DNA of 64,000 nucleotides from JBGAQP01 sp044220635 (GCA_044220635.1 JBGAQP010000007.1:75103-139102); one strand, 5' to 3'. Numbered from the stretch's first letter, positions 1 through 13,213 are shown. Program-made: numbers and translations. The notes: a model not told the origin generated them from the letters alone.

Positions 1-888
1 CCAGCTCTCGAGCGAGGGCGTGGCCGAGCCGAGCACCACGGGGATGCCGAGCTGCTGGGCGCGGCGCACCGCGACGTCGCGCGCCGAGTAGCGCAGCCCC
101 TCCTGCTGCTTGTAGGACGGGTCGTGCTCCTCGTCGACGACGATGAGCCCGAGGTCCGCGAAGGGCGAGAGGACGGCGAGCCGCGTGCCCATCACGATCC
201 GGGCGCCGCCCGACTGCGCCGCGAGCCACGCGGCCGCCCGCTCCCCCTCGGAGCGGTGGCTGTGGGCCGCGACCACGCTCGCGCCGGGGAAGCGAGCGCG
301 CACCTGCGCCTCGAGCTGGGGCGTGAGCCCGATCTCGGGCACGAGCAGCAGCGCCTGGCGGCCGCGCGCGAGCGTGGCCGCGATGATCCGCAGGTAGGCC
401 TCGGTCTTGCCGCTGCCGGTGACCCCGTGCAGCAGCACGGGATGGAAGCGATCGAGCCCCGCGAGGACCGTCGCGACCGCCTGCTCCTGGTCCGCGGTGA
501 GCGCGACCTCCTCCCGGAAGCCCGGGTCGGCGGTGGGGCGGGGCGCGGGGGCCTTGAGCGCCCGGCGGCCGACCTGGCGCAGGCGCGGCGGCAGGCTCGC
601 CGCGATCACCTCGCCCAGGGGCCGGTGGTAGTAGCCGGCGCAGAAACGCATCAGGGCGAGCTCGGCCGGGCCCAGCGCCGGGACGTCCGCGACCACCTTT
701 TCGAGCTCGCGCAGGCGCTCGGCCGCGACTTCGCTCTTCGCGGCCCGGGCGACCACCACGCCCACCTTCCGGGACCGTCCGAAGGGCACCACGACGAGCG
801 ATCCGACCGCCGGATCGAGGCCCTCGGGAATGCCGAAATCGAACGCCTCCTCGAGCGGGACGTCGAGGGCGACGCGGGCGATTTTCAC
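1..888 (-). CDS. priA: Primosomal protein N' (replication restart helicase PriA), N-terminal part
   Basis: PriA is the 3'-5' helicase that recognises abandoned forks and reloads the replisome. The first 296 residues lie in the window and the rest runs off the left edge. Visible are the N-terminal 3'-end-binding domain, the Walker A motif GVTGSGKTE near residue 159, and the Walker B/DEAH-type motif VVDEEHD near residue 251. The helicase C-terminal lobe and the zinc-binding cysteines are outside the window. The start is taken as GTG at 888 because the protein begins VKIARVALDVPLEEAFDF, as homologues do, and there is no ATG nearby. It lies 302 bp downstream of the OPT gene on the same strand, and a perfect DnaA box sits 14 bp upstream of the start. 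Confidence 0.93.
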   Translation of the reverse strand, partial: MKIARVALDVPLEEAFDFGIPEGLDPAVGSLVVVPFGRSRKVGVVVARAAKSEVAAERLRELEKVVADVPALGPAELALMRFCAGYYHRPLGEVIAASLPPRLRQVGRRALKAPAPRPTADPGFREEVALTADQEQAVATVLAGLDRFHPVLLHGVTGSGKTEAYLRIIAATLARGRQALLLVPEIGLTPQLEAQVRARFPGASVVAAHSHRSEGERAAAWLAAQSGGARIVMGTRLAVLSPFADLGLIVVDEEHDPSYKQQEGLRYSARDVAVRRAQQLGIPVVLGSATPSLESW

Positions 889-901
889 GGGTCGAATGGC
901 C

Positions 902-910
902 TGTGGATAA
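902..910 (-). promoter_or_regulatory. Perfect DnaA box upstream of priA
   Basis: The plus strand reads TGTGGATAA, which is TTATCCACA on the minus strand and matches the classical DnaA-box consensus at all nine positions. It lies 14 bp upstream of the priA start codon. Its role is inferred: DnaA could couple priA expression to initiation, or the match may be chance in a locally AT-rich leader. Confidence 0.5.
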
Positions 911-1138
911 CTCTGTGAATTTCTCGCTCGCGCCTGGACAAGCCCCGTGTCGCCGTTCCAAGACACTTGTTAATGCGGCGGCGCACCATCCGGGAACCTG
1001 TTGACTGGAAAAGATTATTGCTGCGGCTGGCCGCAACCGCAAAAAAACGCGTTCCAGCGGGCCGAGATCGCCCGATGTGTGAATAAGCAATCACTATGCG
1101 ACAAATATTTTCCTTGACAGCCGGGACCCGCAGTGGGC

Positions 1139-1168
1139 CCCGGGGCATCGGGCGCGCGACGCCCCGGG
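1139..1168 (-). terminator. Hairpin after the OPT gene, possible terminator
   Basis: An 8-bp perfect stem (CCCGGGGC at 1139-1146 with GCCCCGGG at 1161-1168) encloses a 14-nt loop and lies 22 bp past the OPT stop codon. No T-run follows it on the minus strand, so intrinsic termination is uncertain. Confidence 0.3.
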
Positions 1169-1190
1169 CGCCCCCTTCGGCGGCGCCTGC

Positions 1191-3170
1191 TCAGCCGAGG
1201 AGCACGTTGACGATCGCGTTGCCGATGCCCACGAGCGCCGCCCCGGAAATGAGCCCCGCGCAGATCGGCTCGCAGCCCTCGACCCAGAAATCGTGCCCCT
1301 TCGTGCCCGCCGTCGGGTTGCGCAGCTTCGCCAGCCAGAAGACCAGCGCGCCCACCCACATGGCGAAGGTCGCCTCCGGGGGCAGGACCACGCCCAGGCC
1401 GATCGCGACCGCCGAGAGCTGGAAGCGGCCCTTCCAGACGAGGCGCGCGATCTCGATCGCGGCCGCGGCCACGGCCGCGACGATCATCGAGACGATGGCG
1501 GAGGCGGGCAGGCTCTGCAGCCCCTTGGTGATGATCTCGGCCACGCCCTTCCACTGCAGCGCCGCGGGGAAGGCGAACTGGTCGCTCAGGATCGTCGCGG
1601 TCGAGCGCGCGCCGGAAGCGTCGGGCTGCAGGAAGAGCAGGAAGAAGAGCGGCACGCAGGCGAGAGCCCCGGCGAAGAGGCCGATCACGTGGCCCATCGC
1701 CTGCTGGCGCGGCTTCGCGCCGAGCATGTAGCCGGGCTTGATGTCGGAGAGCAGGTTCGCCGCGTTCGAGGCGATCTCCGCGGTCATCCCCGCGGGCAGC
1801 AGGTTGCTCGCGGGATTCGTGCGGTCGATCGCGCCCATGGTGAACTGCGTGATCTTCGCGAGCGACCCCGTGGGCGTCCACGAGGTGAGCGCCATCGAGT
1901 TCGTGCAGATGATCGTGAGCACGAAGATGAGCGGCAGCGAGATGAAGGCGAGCAGCCACGGCACCCCGAAGAACGCGTGCGTGACCCAGGCGCCGAGCAC
2001 GCTGAAGACCGGCACGCCCACGGCCGAGATCCAGAGCGGGAACTCGATGTGGGCGAGGACGTCGGCGCCCTTCTCGCCGCGGCCCTTGAGCGACCGGAAC
2101 GCGCTCGTGATGAGCTCGGGGCGGCCGAAGAGGCTCACGAGCGAGCCCACGACCATCATCGTCACGCCCCACCACAGCGACCACTGGTTCACGATCTCGG
2201 CGCGCGAGATCGGCACCACCGCGCCCGAGGGAGCGACGCGTTGCACGATGTCGCCCGCCTGGATCATGATCGGCGCGAGGATCACGAAGTTCACGAAGGC
2301 GCCCAGCAGCACGCTCGTGGCGACCGCGATGCCCATGAGCCCGCCCACGCCCAGCATCGCCGCATCGAGCGTGAGCCTGAGGCCCAGCGCGCGCACGTCG
2401 GTGCCGAGGATCGTGGGGATCCAGAGGTTCGCCTTCGCCGCCGCCGCGTAGTAGTAGCTGTCGAGCCGTTCGTGGAAGGTCCAGGGCTCCTTGAGCCCCG
2501 CCCACTCGTGCAGGCGCAGGATCCTGAACTGCAGGAGCTTCATCCAGCCGTCGCCCACGATCATCTGGTAGAGGCCGGCGCCGGCCGCGGTCCAGCCGAG
2601 GAGCCGCGCCTTGAACATCCCCGCGCTCGCCGCCCCCGTGTAGAGCGCGTCGAGCACGACGCCGCAGGCGCGCCCCTCGGGAAAGGGCAGCTGCTCCTCG
2701 TTGATGAAGCGCCGCTTCATCGGGAAGGCGAGCATGACGCCGATCATCGAGACCACGACGATCCACACCACCATCTGCCACCAGGGCACGATCAGGCTCG
2801 TCACGAGCATGTAGGCGGCGAGGCTCGAGGTGAGCGGGGCCACGACGTAGCCCGCGGCGGTCGCGATCGACTGCGTGCAGTTGTTCTCGAGGATCGTGTA
2901 GTCCGTCGCGACCCCGGCGCCGTGCAGGATCCGGTAGAGCGCGAAGGCGAGGATCACCGAGGTGAGGCCCACGCCGATCGTGATGCCGGTCTTCGCGCTG
3001 ATGTAGAGCCCCGTGGCCGAGAGCGCCCCGCCGAGGAGGAAGCCGGTGAGGGCGCTGCGGACCGTGAGCTGCGGCATGTCGCCGCGGAAGACCTTGTCGA
3101 ACCACCACTGGTCCTTCTGCGCGCGGGTCCAGGTGCGGACCTGCTCCTCGTCGAGCTGAACGATCGCCAT
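1191..3170 (-). CDS. OPT family oligopeptide transporter
   Basis: This 659-residue polytopic inner-membrane protein belongs to the OPT/YSL family of secondary transporters, which carry small peptides or metal chelates. About a dozen or more hydrophobic segments are visible, beginning with the one at residues 40-60 after a charged N-terminus (MAIVQLDEEQVRTWTR). The frame stays open far upstream into hemE, but the ATG at 3170 sits 2 bp after the hemE stop and gives the usual N-terminus. It is therefore the tail gene of the gltB-gltD-hydrolase-hemE unit. The substrate cannot be read from the sequence; the position behind hemE only hints at a porphyrin or iron link. Confidence 0.88.
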   Translation of the reverse strand: MAIVQLDEEQVRTWTRAQKDQWWFDKVFRGDMPQLTVRSALTGFLLGGALSATGLYISAKTGITIGVGLTSVILAFALYRILHGAGVATDYTILENNCTQSIATAAGYVVAPLTSSLAAYMLVTSLIVPWWQMVVWIVVVSMIGVMLAFPMKRRFINEEQLPFPEGRACGVVLDALYTGAASAGMFKARLLGWTAAGAGLYQMIVGDGWMKLLQFRILRLHEWAGLKEPWTFHERLDSYYYAAAAKANLWIPTILGTDVRALGLRLTLDAAMLGVGGLMGIAVATSVLLGAFVNFVILAPIMIQAGDIVQRVAPSGAVVPISRAEIVNQWSLWWGVTMMVVGSLVSLFGRPELITSAFRSLKGRGEKGADVLAHIEFPLWISAVGVPVFSVLGAWVTHAFFGVPWLLAFISLPLIFVLTIICTNSMALTSWTPTGSLAKITQFTMGAIDRTNPASNLLPAGMTAEIASNAANLLSDIKPGYMLGAKPRQQAMGHVIGLFAGALACVPLFFLLFLQPDASGARSTATILSDQFAFPAALQWKGVAEIITKGLQSLPASAIVSMIVAAVAAAAIEIARLVWKGRFQLSAVAIGLGVVLPPEATFAMWVGALVFWLAKLRNPTAGTKGHDFWVEGCEPICAGLISGAALVGIGNAIVNVLLG

Positions 3171-3172
3171 GG

Positions 3173-4216
3173 CTAGCGCCTCGAGTGGGCGTGGACGGCC
3201 TCCACGAGGGCGTGCACGTGCTCGGGCGGCGTGAATTGCGACACGCCGTGGCCGAGGTTGAAGACGTGGCCGTCGCCCGCGCCGAAGCGATCGAGGATGC
3301 GCTTCGCCTCGCGTTCGATGGCCGCGGGCGGCGCGAAGAGCGCCATCGGGTCCATGTTGCCCTGCAGCGCCACCTTCGCGCCCACGCGCCGGCGCGCCTC
3401 CCCGATGTCCACCTGCCAGTCGAGGCCGAGCGCGTCCGCCCCGGATTCGGCCATCGCCTCCAGCCACAGGCCGCCGCCCTTCGTGAAGAAGATGCTCGGG
3501 ACGACGCGGCCCTCGGCCTCGCGCACGAGCCCCGCGATCACGCGCTTCGCGTAGGCGAGCGAGAACTCGCGGTAGGCCGCGTCCGAGAGGGCGCCGCCCC
3601 AGGTGTCGAAGATCATCAGCGCCTGGGCGCCGGCGGCGACCTGCGCGTTCAGGTACGCGCTCACCGCCTCGGCGTTCACGGCGAGGATGCGGTGCAGGAG
3701 GTCGGGCCGCGAGTAGAGCATCGACTTCACGAGCCGGAAGTCGTCGCTGCCGCCGCCCTCGATCATGTAGCAGGCGAGCGTGAAGGGGCTGCCGGAGAAG
3801 CCGATCAGCGGAACGCGCCCCGCGAGCGCCTTGCGCGTGATGGCGACCGCGTCCGTCACGTAGGAGAGCTTCGCGGGATCCGGGGGCGCGAGGCGCGCGA
3901 TGTCCGCCTCCTCGCGCAGCGGCCGCTCGAACTTCGGCCCCTCGCCGTCGGCGAAGTACAGGCCCAGGCCCATCGCGTCGGGGACGGTGAGGATGTCGGA
4001 GAAGATGATCGCCGCGTCGAGCGCGAAGCGCTCGATGGGCTGGATCGTCACCTCGCAGCACAGCTCCGGGTTCTTCGCGAGCGCGAGGAAGCTGCCGGCG
4101 CGCTTGCGCGTGGCGTTGTACTCGGGAAGGTAGCGCCCCGCCTGGCGCATGATCCAGACCGGGGTGTGGTCGACGGGTTGCCGCAGGAGCGCGCGCAGGA
4201 AGTTGTCGTTCTTCAT
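3173..4216 (-). CDS. hemE: Uroporphyrinogen decarboxylase
   Basis: HemE removes four acetate carboxyls from uroporphyrinogen III to give coproporphyrinogen III in the cytosol. The 347-residue length is normal. The signature WIMRQAGRYLPEY is near residue 20, and the second active-site stretch GFSGSPFTLACYMIEGG is near residue 145. The ATG at 4216 (MKNDNFLRALLRQPVDHTP) is preferred over an in-frame start 18 bp further upstream because it matches the family N-terminus. The gene is 43 bp downstream of the hydrolase gene and 2 bp upstream of the OPT gene. The other tetrapyrrole genes of the window are a separate cluster at 35441-39381. Confidence 0.97.
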   Translation of the reverse strand: MKNDNFLRALLRQPVDHTPVWIMRQAGRYLPEYNATRKRAGSFLALAKNPELCCEVTIQPIERFALDAAIIFSDILTVPDAMGLGLYFADGEGPKFERPLREEADIARLAPPDPAKLSYVTDAVAITRKALAGRVPLIGFSGSPFTLACYMIEGGGSDDFRLVKSMLYSRPDLLHRILAVNAEAVSAYLNAQVAAGAQALMIFDTWGGALSDAAYREFSLAYAKRVIAGLVREAEGRVVPSIFFTKGGGLWLEAMAESGADALGLDWQVDIGEARRRVGAKVALQGNMDPMALFAPPAAIEREAKRILDRFGAGDGHVFNLGHGVSQFTPPEHVHALVEAVHAHSRR

Positions 4217-4259
4217 CCGGCGATTTTCCCACACCGCGGGGGTTCGCCGGCGCGCGGCC

Positions 4260-5072
4260 TCAATCGGGCGTGCCGAGGTGCCGGTCGAGGAAGCGCGCGA
4301 TCGCCGCCCCGTAGGCGGGATCGGCGAAGAGGTCGTTGTGGCCGCGGCCGACGAACGCCACGCGCTCGACCGGCCCGCCCCAGGCGTCGGCGAGGCGGTC
4401 GGCGTGCTTCGGCGCGATGATCGTGTCCTCGGCCGCGACGAGCACGAGGGCCGGGACCCGGATCGCGCCGGCGCGCGCGGCCGAGTCGAAGGGATGGCGC
4501 ATCAGCAGGCCCACGGGAAGCCAGGGGTAGATGCCCGCGGCGACGGCCCGCGCGCTGTCGAAGGGCGTGGAGAGCACGACGCATCTCGCGGCCCGCGCGG
4601 CCGCCACCTGCACCGCCACGCCCGAGCCGAGGCTCGCGCCGTGCAGCGCGATGCGCTCGGGGTCAACGTCCGCGCGCTTCGCCGCCCAGTCGAAGATCTC
4701 GATCGCGTCGGAAACGAGCTCGGCTTCGCCGGGCCGGCCCTCGCTCTCCCCGTAGCCCCGGTAGTTCACCAGCAGCACCGCGCGCCGCCCCCAGAAGCGC
4801 GGGGCCTCGACCGCCGAGCTCGTGATCTCCTCGGCGTTGCCGCCGTAGTAGATCACCAGCGGCGAGCGCGACCCCCCCGGCTTCACGAGGACGCCCGAGA
4901 GCCGCGTGCCGTCCTTCGCGCGCAGCTCCACGGCCTCGAGGATCCAGCCCGGGGGCGCGGCGGGCGGCGCGATGGACTTCTGCGGCAGGAACATGAGGCC
5001 TTCCTGCGCGAAGTAGACGATCCCCGCCACGCCCGCGTAGGCGGCCAGCGCGAGGAGCAGCAGCTTCAGCAT
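4260..5072 (-). CDS. Alpha/beta hydrolase (YfhR/Bem46-like)
   Basis: This is a 270-residue alpha/beta-fold hydrolase with an N-terminal hydrophobic segment (residues 1-25), so it is either membrane-anchored with the domain outside the membrane or exported. The nucleophile elbow is GASLGSG (serine near residue 144). The acid is probably the Asp in VAAEDTI and the base the His in GRGHNDL near the C-terminus. A YYGGNAEE stretch fits the oxyanion-hole loop of this group. The substrate is unknown. It lies 28 bp after gltD and 43 bp before hemE, within one likely operon. Confidence 0.82.
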   Translation of the reverse strand: MLKLLLLALAAYAGVAGIVYFAQEGLMFLPQKSIAPPAAPPGWILEAVELRAKDGTRLSGVLVKPGGSRSPLVIYYGGNAEEITSSAVEAPRFWGRRAVLLVNYRGYGESEGRPGEAELVSDAIEIFDWAAKRADVDPERIALHGASLGSGVAVQVAAARAARCVVLSTPFDSARAVAAGIYPWLPVGLLMRHPFDSAARAGAIRVPALVLVAAEDTIIAPKHADRLADAWGGPVERVAFVGRGHNDLFADPAYGAAIARFLDRHLGTPD

Positions 5073-5100
5073 GGACGGGCGCGCCGAGCGCGCCGGGCCC

Positions 5101-6546
5101 TCAGCGCGGGAGTTCCGACTGCCCCATGAGGAAGGCGTCGATCTCGCGCGCGCACTGCCGGCCCTCGCGGATCGCCCAGACGACGAGCGACTGCCCGCGA
5201 CGCATGTCGCCGGCGGCGAAGACCTTTGCGACCGAGGTCGCGTAGCAGCCCGGGCCGTCGGTCGTGGCCTTCACGTTGCCGCGCGGGTCCTTCGCGACGC
5301 CGAGCCCGGCGAGAAGCCCCTCGTGGACCGGGTGCACGTAGCCCATCGCGAGGAGCACGAGGGTCGCGGGGATCGTGAACTCGGTGCCGGGCACCTCCTT
5401 CATCGCCATCGCGCCCTTCGCGTCCTTCACCCACTCGACGTGGCAGGCGGTGAGGCTCTCGACCCGGCCGTCCTTGCCGTGGAACGCCTTGGTCGCCACG
5501 GCGAAGTCGCGCTCGGCGCCTTCCTCGTGGGACGAGGAGGTGCGCAGCTTGAGCGGCCAGTAGGGCCAGGTGAGGGGCTTGTCCTCCACCTCCGGAGGCT
5601 GGGGCATGAGCTCGAAGTTCACGACGGACTTCGCACCCTGGCGGATCGAGGTGCCGATGCAGTCGCTGCCCGTGTCGCCGCCGCCGATCACGACGACGTC
5701 GCGGCCCGTGGCGAGGATCTGACCGGGCACCTTGTCGCCGGCGACCTTGCGGTTCTGCTGCGGGAGGAACTCCATCGCGAAATGGATGCCCGCGAGCTCG
5801 CGCCCCGGGACCGGGAGGTCGCGCGGCTTCTCCGAGCCGCCCGTGAGGGCCACGGCGTCGAACTCCGCGAGCAGCTGCTCCGCGGGCAGCGTCGCGCCCA
5901 CGTGGATGCCGGTCCGGAAGGTCACGCCCTCGGCCGTCATCTGCTCGATGCGCCGGTCGATGAGGTGCTTCTCCATCTTGAAATCGGGAATGCCGTAGCG
6001 CAGCAGCCCCCCGGCGCGGTCCGCCTTCTCGAAGAGCGTCACGTCGTGGCCCGCGCGCGCGAGCTGCTGCGCGCAGGCGAGGCCCGCGGGCCCGGAGCCG
6101 ACGACGGCCACCTTCTTCCCGGTGCGCCTCGCGGGGGGTTGGGCGACGATCCAGCCCTCGCTCCAGCCCCGGTCGACGATCGCCTGCTCGATCGACTTGA
6201 TCGCGACCGCGTCGTCGTTGATGTTGAGCGTGCACGCCGCCTCGCACGGCGCCGGGCACACGCGACCCGTGAACTCGGGGAAGTTGTTGGTCGAATGCAG
6301 GACCTCGAGCGCCTCGCGCCAGTTGCCGCGCCAGACGAGGTCGTTCCAGTCCGGGATGACGTTGTTGACCGGGCAGCCCGTCTGGCAGAAGGGAATGCCG
6401 CAGTCCATGCAGCGCGCACCCTGCTCGCGCATCTCGCCCTCGGTGAGTGGGCGCACGAACTCCCTATAGGCCTTGATGCGCTCCGGGACCGGCGCGTACG
6501 GCCGGTCCTTGCGCGCGAACTCCATGAAGCCGGTGATCTTTCCCAT
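5101..6546 (-). CDS. gltD: Glutamate synthase (NADPH) small subunit
   Basis: GltD (481 residues) passes electrons from NADPH through FAD and two 4Fe-4S clusters to GltB for glutamate formation from glutamine and 2-oxoglutarate. The cysteine motif CMDCGIPFCQTGCP near residue 46 and further N-terminal cysteines ligate the clusters. The FAD dinucleotide fold begins at VAVVGSGPAGLACAQ (near residue 146) and the NADPH fold at VVVIGGGDTGSDC (near residue 285). It follows gltB after 48 bp that hold a palindromic repeat. The ATG at 6546 gives the canonical MGKITGFMEFAR start. Confidence 0.97.
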   Translation of the reverse strand: MGKITGFMEFARKDRPYAPVPERIKAYREFVRPLTEGEMREQGARCMDCGIPFCQTGCPVNNVIPDWNDLVWRGNWREALEVLHSTNNFPEFTGRVCPAPCEAACTLNINDDAVAIKSIEQAIVDRGWSEGWIVAQPPARRTGKKVAVVGSGPAGLACAQQLARAGHDVTLFEKADRAGGLLRYGIPDFKMEKHLIDRRIEQMTAEGVTFRTGIHVGATLPAEQLLAEFDAVALTGGSEKPRDLPVPGRELAGIHFAMEFLPQQNRKVAGDKVPGQILATGRDVVVIGGGDTGSDCIGTSIRQGAKSVVNFELMPQPPEVEDKPLTWPYWPLKLRTSSSHEEGAERDFAVATKAFHGKDGRVESLTACHVEWVKDAKGAMAMKEVPGTEFTIPATLVLLAMGYVHPVHEGLLAGLGVAKDPRGNVKATTDGPGCYATSVAKVFAAGDMRRGQSLVVWAIREGRQCAREIDAFLMGQSELPR

Positions 6547-6555
6547 TCGTCTTCC

Positions 6556-6590
6556 CCCTCTCCCTGGGGAGAGGGCCGGGGTGAGGGTTG
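6556..6590 (-). repeat. Interspersed palindromic element between gltB and gltD
   Basis: The core CCCTCTCC-CTGG-GGAGAGGG (6556-6575) forms an 8-bp stem with a 4-nt loop, followed by a CCGGGGTGAGGGTTGAGGG tail. Read through on the minus strand the element encodes NPHPGPLPRERG, the well-known translation of a widespread proteobacterial intergenic repeat. It lies between the gltB stop codon and the gltD start and may adjust relative expression by pausing or protecting mRNA. Confidence 0.7.
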
Positions 6591-6594
6591 AGGG

Positions 6595-11247
<4,653 letters not shown>

Positions 11248-11535
11248 CGGGGCGTCCTCGGCGGCTCGAAGTGCGCGTGAAACCCCCTCCACCCCTGTTG
11301 GGGGGCGGACGGGGGAATTCAGGGCGAAATTCCATCGTAGCGCAGCGTTTACTGCGGTGCAATAAAACGGGCTGGCGGCGGAAGGCGAAATCGCGCAGCC
11401 GCCGGCGCCCCGCCCGGCTATGCTCGGGACTTTCCGCCCCCCGATGCGCCGCCGGCGGGCCATGTGAGTAGAATCACGTGACCACAGAACGCCGGCCCGC
11501 AGCGGGAACGGCGCCGAGAACAGGGACAGACCAAC
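11248..11535. other. Divergent intergenic region between gltB and the first lipoprotein gene
   Basis: This 288-bp region carries the gltB promoter and leader. For the plus-strand lipoprotein gene it offers a -10-like TAGAAT at 11469-11474 with no clear -35, followed by a TCACGTGA palindrome at 11474-11481. No gene is apparent in it. Confidence 0.5.
11334..11362 (-). promoter_or_regulatory. Candidate sigma-70 promoter of gltB
   Basis: On the minus strand TTGCAC (11357-11362) and TACGAT (11334-11339) are separated by exactly 17 bp, giving an expected transcription start near 11327 and a leader of about 80 nt. A dyad, TTACTGC-GGT-GCAATAA (11349-11365), overlaps the -35 box, where a regulator could act. 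Confidence 0.5.
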
Positions 11536-13110
11536 GTGACCACCGCACTCCGATCCGCCGCCACCGCAGGACGAGCGCTGCTCGCCGCCTTCGCCGCCAT
11601 CGTCCTCGCCTCGTGCAGCGGCAGCCCCTCGCCCTCCACGGTGGTCACCGACCCCCTGCGGATCACGATTCTGCCGGCCACGGCCACGGTCTACTCGGGC
11701 CTGCCGACGACCTTCGTGCTTTCGGGCGGCACCGGCTCCTACATCGTCGCCTCGAGCAACCAGGCGGTGGTGCCGATTTCCGGCAGCGTCACGAGCAAGA
11801 CCTTCACGGTGGTCCCCAACCCCGTCGTCGCGGAGACCGAGGTCACGCTCACGGTGCGCGACACCGGCACGACGCCCTCGGTGAGCGCCACCCTCATGGT
11901 GCGCCCCGGCACCGTCGCCAACTCGCTCACGATCACGCCGACCTCGACCCAGTCCTCGACCTGCTCGCCGGCCATCTGCTCGGGAGGTGACGCCCTGGCG
12001 ACGGTCACGATTTCGCAGGGCGGCATCCCGCTCGCCGCGCGCGGGGTGCGCTTCGCGGTCGTCTCGGGCGATTTCCGCTTCATCACGACACCCCCCGGGG
12101 TCGCGCCCGAGGTGCTCTCGCTCACCACGGACGCGGTCACCGACGAGACGGGGGTCGCGCGGGTGCGCCTGCGCGTGCTGCCGCTCGCCCCGAACCAGAC
12201 CGCCCTGCTGCAGGTCACCGACCTGGGCGAGGGCGCCTTCCAGCGCGCGAGCTTCCCGATCGTCCAGTTCACGGGCAACACCCCGGCGTTCTTTACCCTG
12301 CCCTCCGAGATCACCTTCACCGGCCCCTACGCGGGCACCTGCGGGAGCAGCTCCGCGGCGGACGTGGCGATCTTCGGCGGAACCCCGCCCTACAACATCG
12401 TCAATTCGTCGGTGGCGTTCTTCGCCTCGCCGCAGATCGTGACCGCGAGCGGGGGCCGGTTCACGCTCACCCTGCTCGGCTCCGCGACCTGCGTGCAGAA
12501 CGCGACGGTCGCGGTGACCGACGCCTCGGGCCGCACCATCTTCGTGACGGTCTCGAACGTCGAGGGCACCGGGACGGCGCCCCCGCCCCCGGTCTCGCTC
12601 TTCCCGAACGCGCTCGTGCTCACCTGCGGCAACAGCTCCTCGTTCTCGATCATCGGCGGCTCGGGCACCTATTCCGCCTCGGTGACCCATCCCCGCGTCA
12701 CGGCGACCATCACGGGCAACACGCTGACCGTGACCCGGCTCTCGGGCGACGGCGCGATCACCTACCCGACGTCCGGGACGGTGACGGTGACCGACGGTAC
12801 GACGGCCGCGACGGCGACGCTCTCGGTTCCGTCGAGCTGCGTGTCCGCCCCGATCACCCTGACCCTCAATACCGTGACGCTGTCGTGCGGAACGACGAGC
12901 CCCCCGATCACGGTGTCCGGCGGCTCCGGGACGTTCTTCGCGATCAGCACGGTGTCCCAGGTCGTTCCGCTGCTGGTCGGCAACGTCCTCACGATCACCC
13001 GGGCGGTCGGTGACGGCGTGACCACCTATCCGTCGCCTGCCGTGGTGGTCGTCTCCGACGGCTTCACGAACAGCGCGGTCACGGTGACCCACCCCCCGAA
13101 TTGCCCGTAG
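11536..13110 (+). CDS. Secreted lipoprotein with Ig-like repeat modules, unrecognised family
   Basis: The 524-residue protein starts at GTG 11536 and has a lipoprotein signal ending LASC (lipidated Cys near residue 27). The mature part is rich in Thr, Ser, Val and Gly and looks all-beta. It shows repeated modules of about 90 residues: a conserved opening LxLTCGNSS or VTLSCGTTS, a GGSGTY/GGSGTF turn, a TLTVTRLSGDG...TYP strand and a closing Cys (VPSSC, HPPNC). The paired Cys in each module suggest disulfides outside the cytoplasm. It is a clear paralogue of the next gene, with one extra C-terminal module. I do not recognise a named family; the fold resembles bacterial Ig-like repeats. Function is unknown, but a surface or periplasmic binding role is plausible. 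Confidence 0.75.
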   Translation: MTTALRSAATAGRALLAAFAAIVLASCSGSPSPSTVVTDPLRITILPATATVYSGLPTTFVLSGGTGSYIVASSNQAVVPISGSVTSKTFTVVPNPVVAETEVTLTVRDTGTTPSVSATLMVRPGTVANSLTITPTSTQSSTCSPAICSGGDALATVTISQGGIPLAARGVRFAVVSGDFRFITTPPGVAPEVLSLTTDAVTDETGVARVRLRVLPLAPNQTALLQVTDLGEGAFQRASFPIVQFTGNTPAFFTLPSEITFTGPYAGTCGSSSAADVAIFGGTPPYNIVNSSVAFFASPQIVTASGGRFTLTLLGSATCVQNATVAVTDASGRTIFVTVSNVEGTGTAPPPPVSLFPNALVLTCGNSSSFSIIGGSGTYSASVTHPRVTATITGNTLTVTRLSGDGAITYPTSGTVTVTDGTTAATATLSVPSSCVSAPITLTLNTVTLSCGTTSPPITVSGGSGTFFAISTVSQVVPLLVGNVLTITRAVGDGVTTYPSPAVVVVSDGFTNSAVTVTHPPNCP

Positions 13111-13136
13111 CCGCCGGTTCCGGCCTCCCCCGGGTT

Positions 13137-13151
13137 TGTTGCAGCGCAACA
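13137..13151. promoter_or_regulatory. Inverted repeat TGTTGC-AGC-GCAACA
   Basis: A perfect 6-bp dyad with a 3-bp spacer lies 27 bp after the first lipoprotein gene and upstream of the second. The TGC-N3-GCA core resembles the spacing of the dyad on the gltB promoter. TGC-N3/4-GCA dyads are also described for PhaR-type regulators, so a binding site is possible but not shown. Confidence 0.35.
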
Positions 13152-13180
13152 GGCGGCGCGCCGTCCGGCGGGCCGGCGCG

Positions 13181-13213
13181 GCAACTTTCCGCTTGCAAGC
13201 GACTGAAAGTTGC
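13181..13213. promoter_or_regulatory. Nested palindrome over the second lipoprotein promoter (possible operator)
   Basis: The outer arms GCAACTTTC (13181-13189) and GAAAGTTGC (13205-13213) are perfectly complementary. They enclose a second perfect palindrome, CGCTTGCAAGCG (13190-13201). The element covers the -35 hexamer and spacer of the candidate promoter at 13193-13221, which suits an operator. A terminator of the preceding gene is less likely because no T-run follows. Confidence 0.5.

Larger units (their letters stand above)
889..1190. other. Gene-free interval between priA and the OPT transporter gene
   Basis: This 302-bp interval has no convincing gene. Positions 960 to 1115 are clearly more AT-rich than the surrounding DNA and probably carry the minus-strand promoter of priA, but I could not settle on a -35/-10 pair. 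It also contains the DnaA box at 902-910 and a hairpin at 1139-1168 just after the OPT stop codon. A short minus-strand frame here (885-1148) looks spurious. Confidence 0.5.

Noticed and set aside
11248..13149. Long upstream extension of the gltB frame
   Set aside because: It would run through the opposite-strand lipoprotein gene; the GltB propeptide start at 11247 fits the family.
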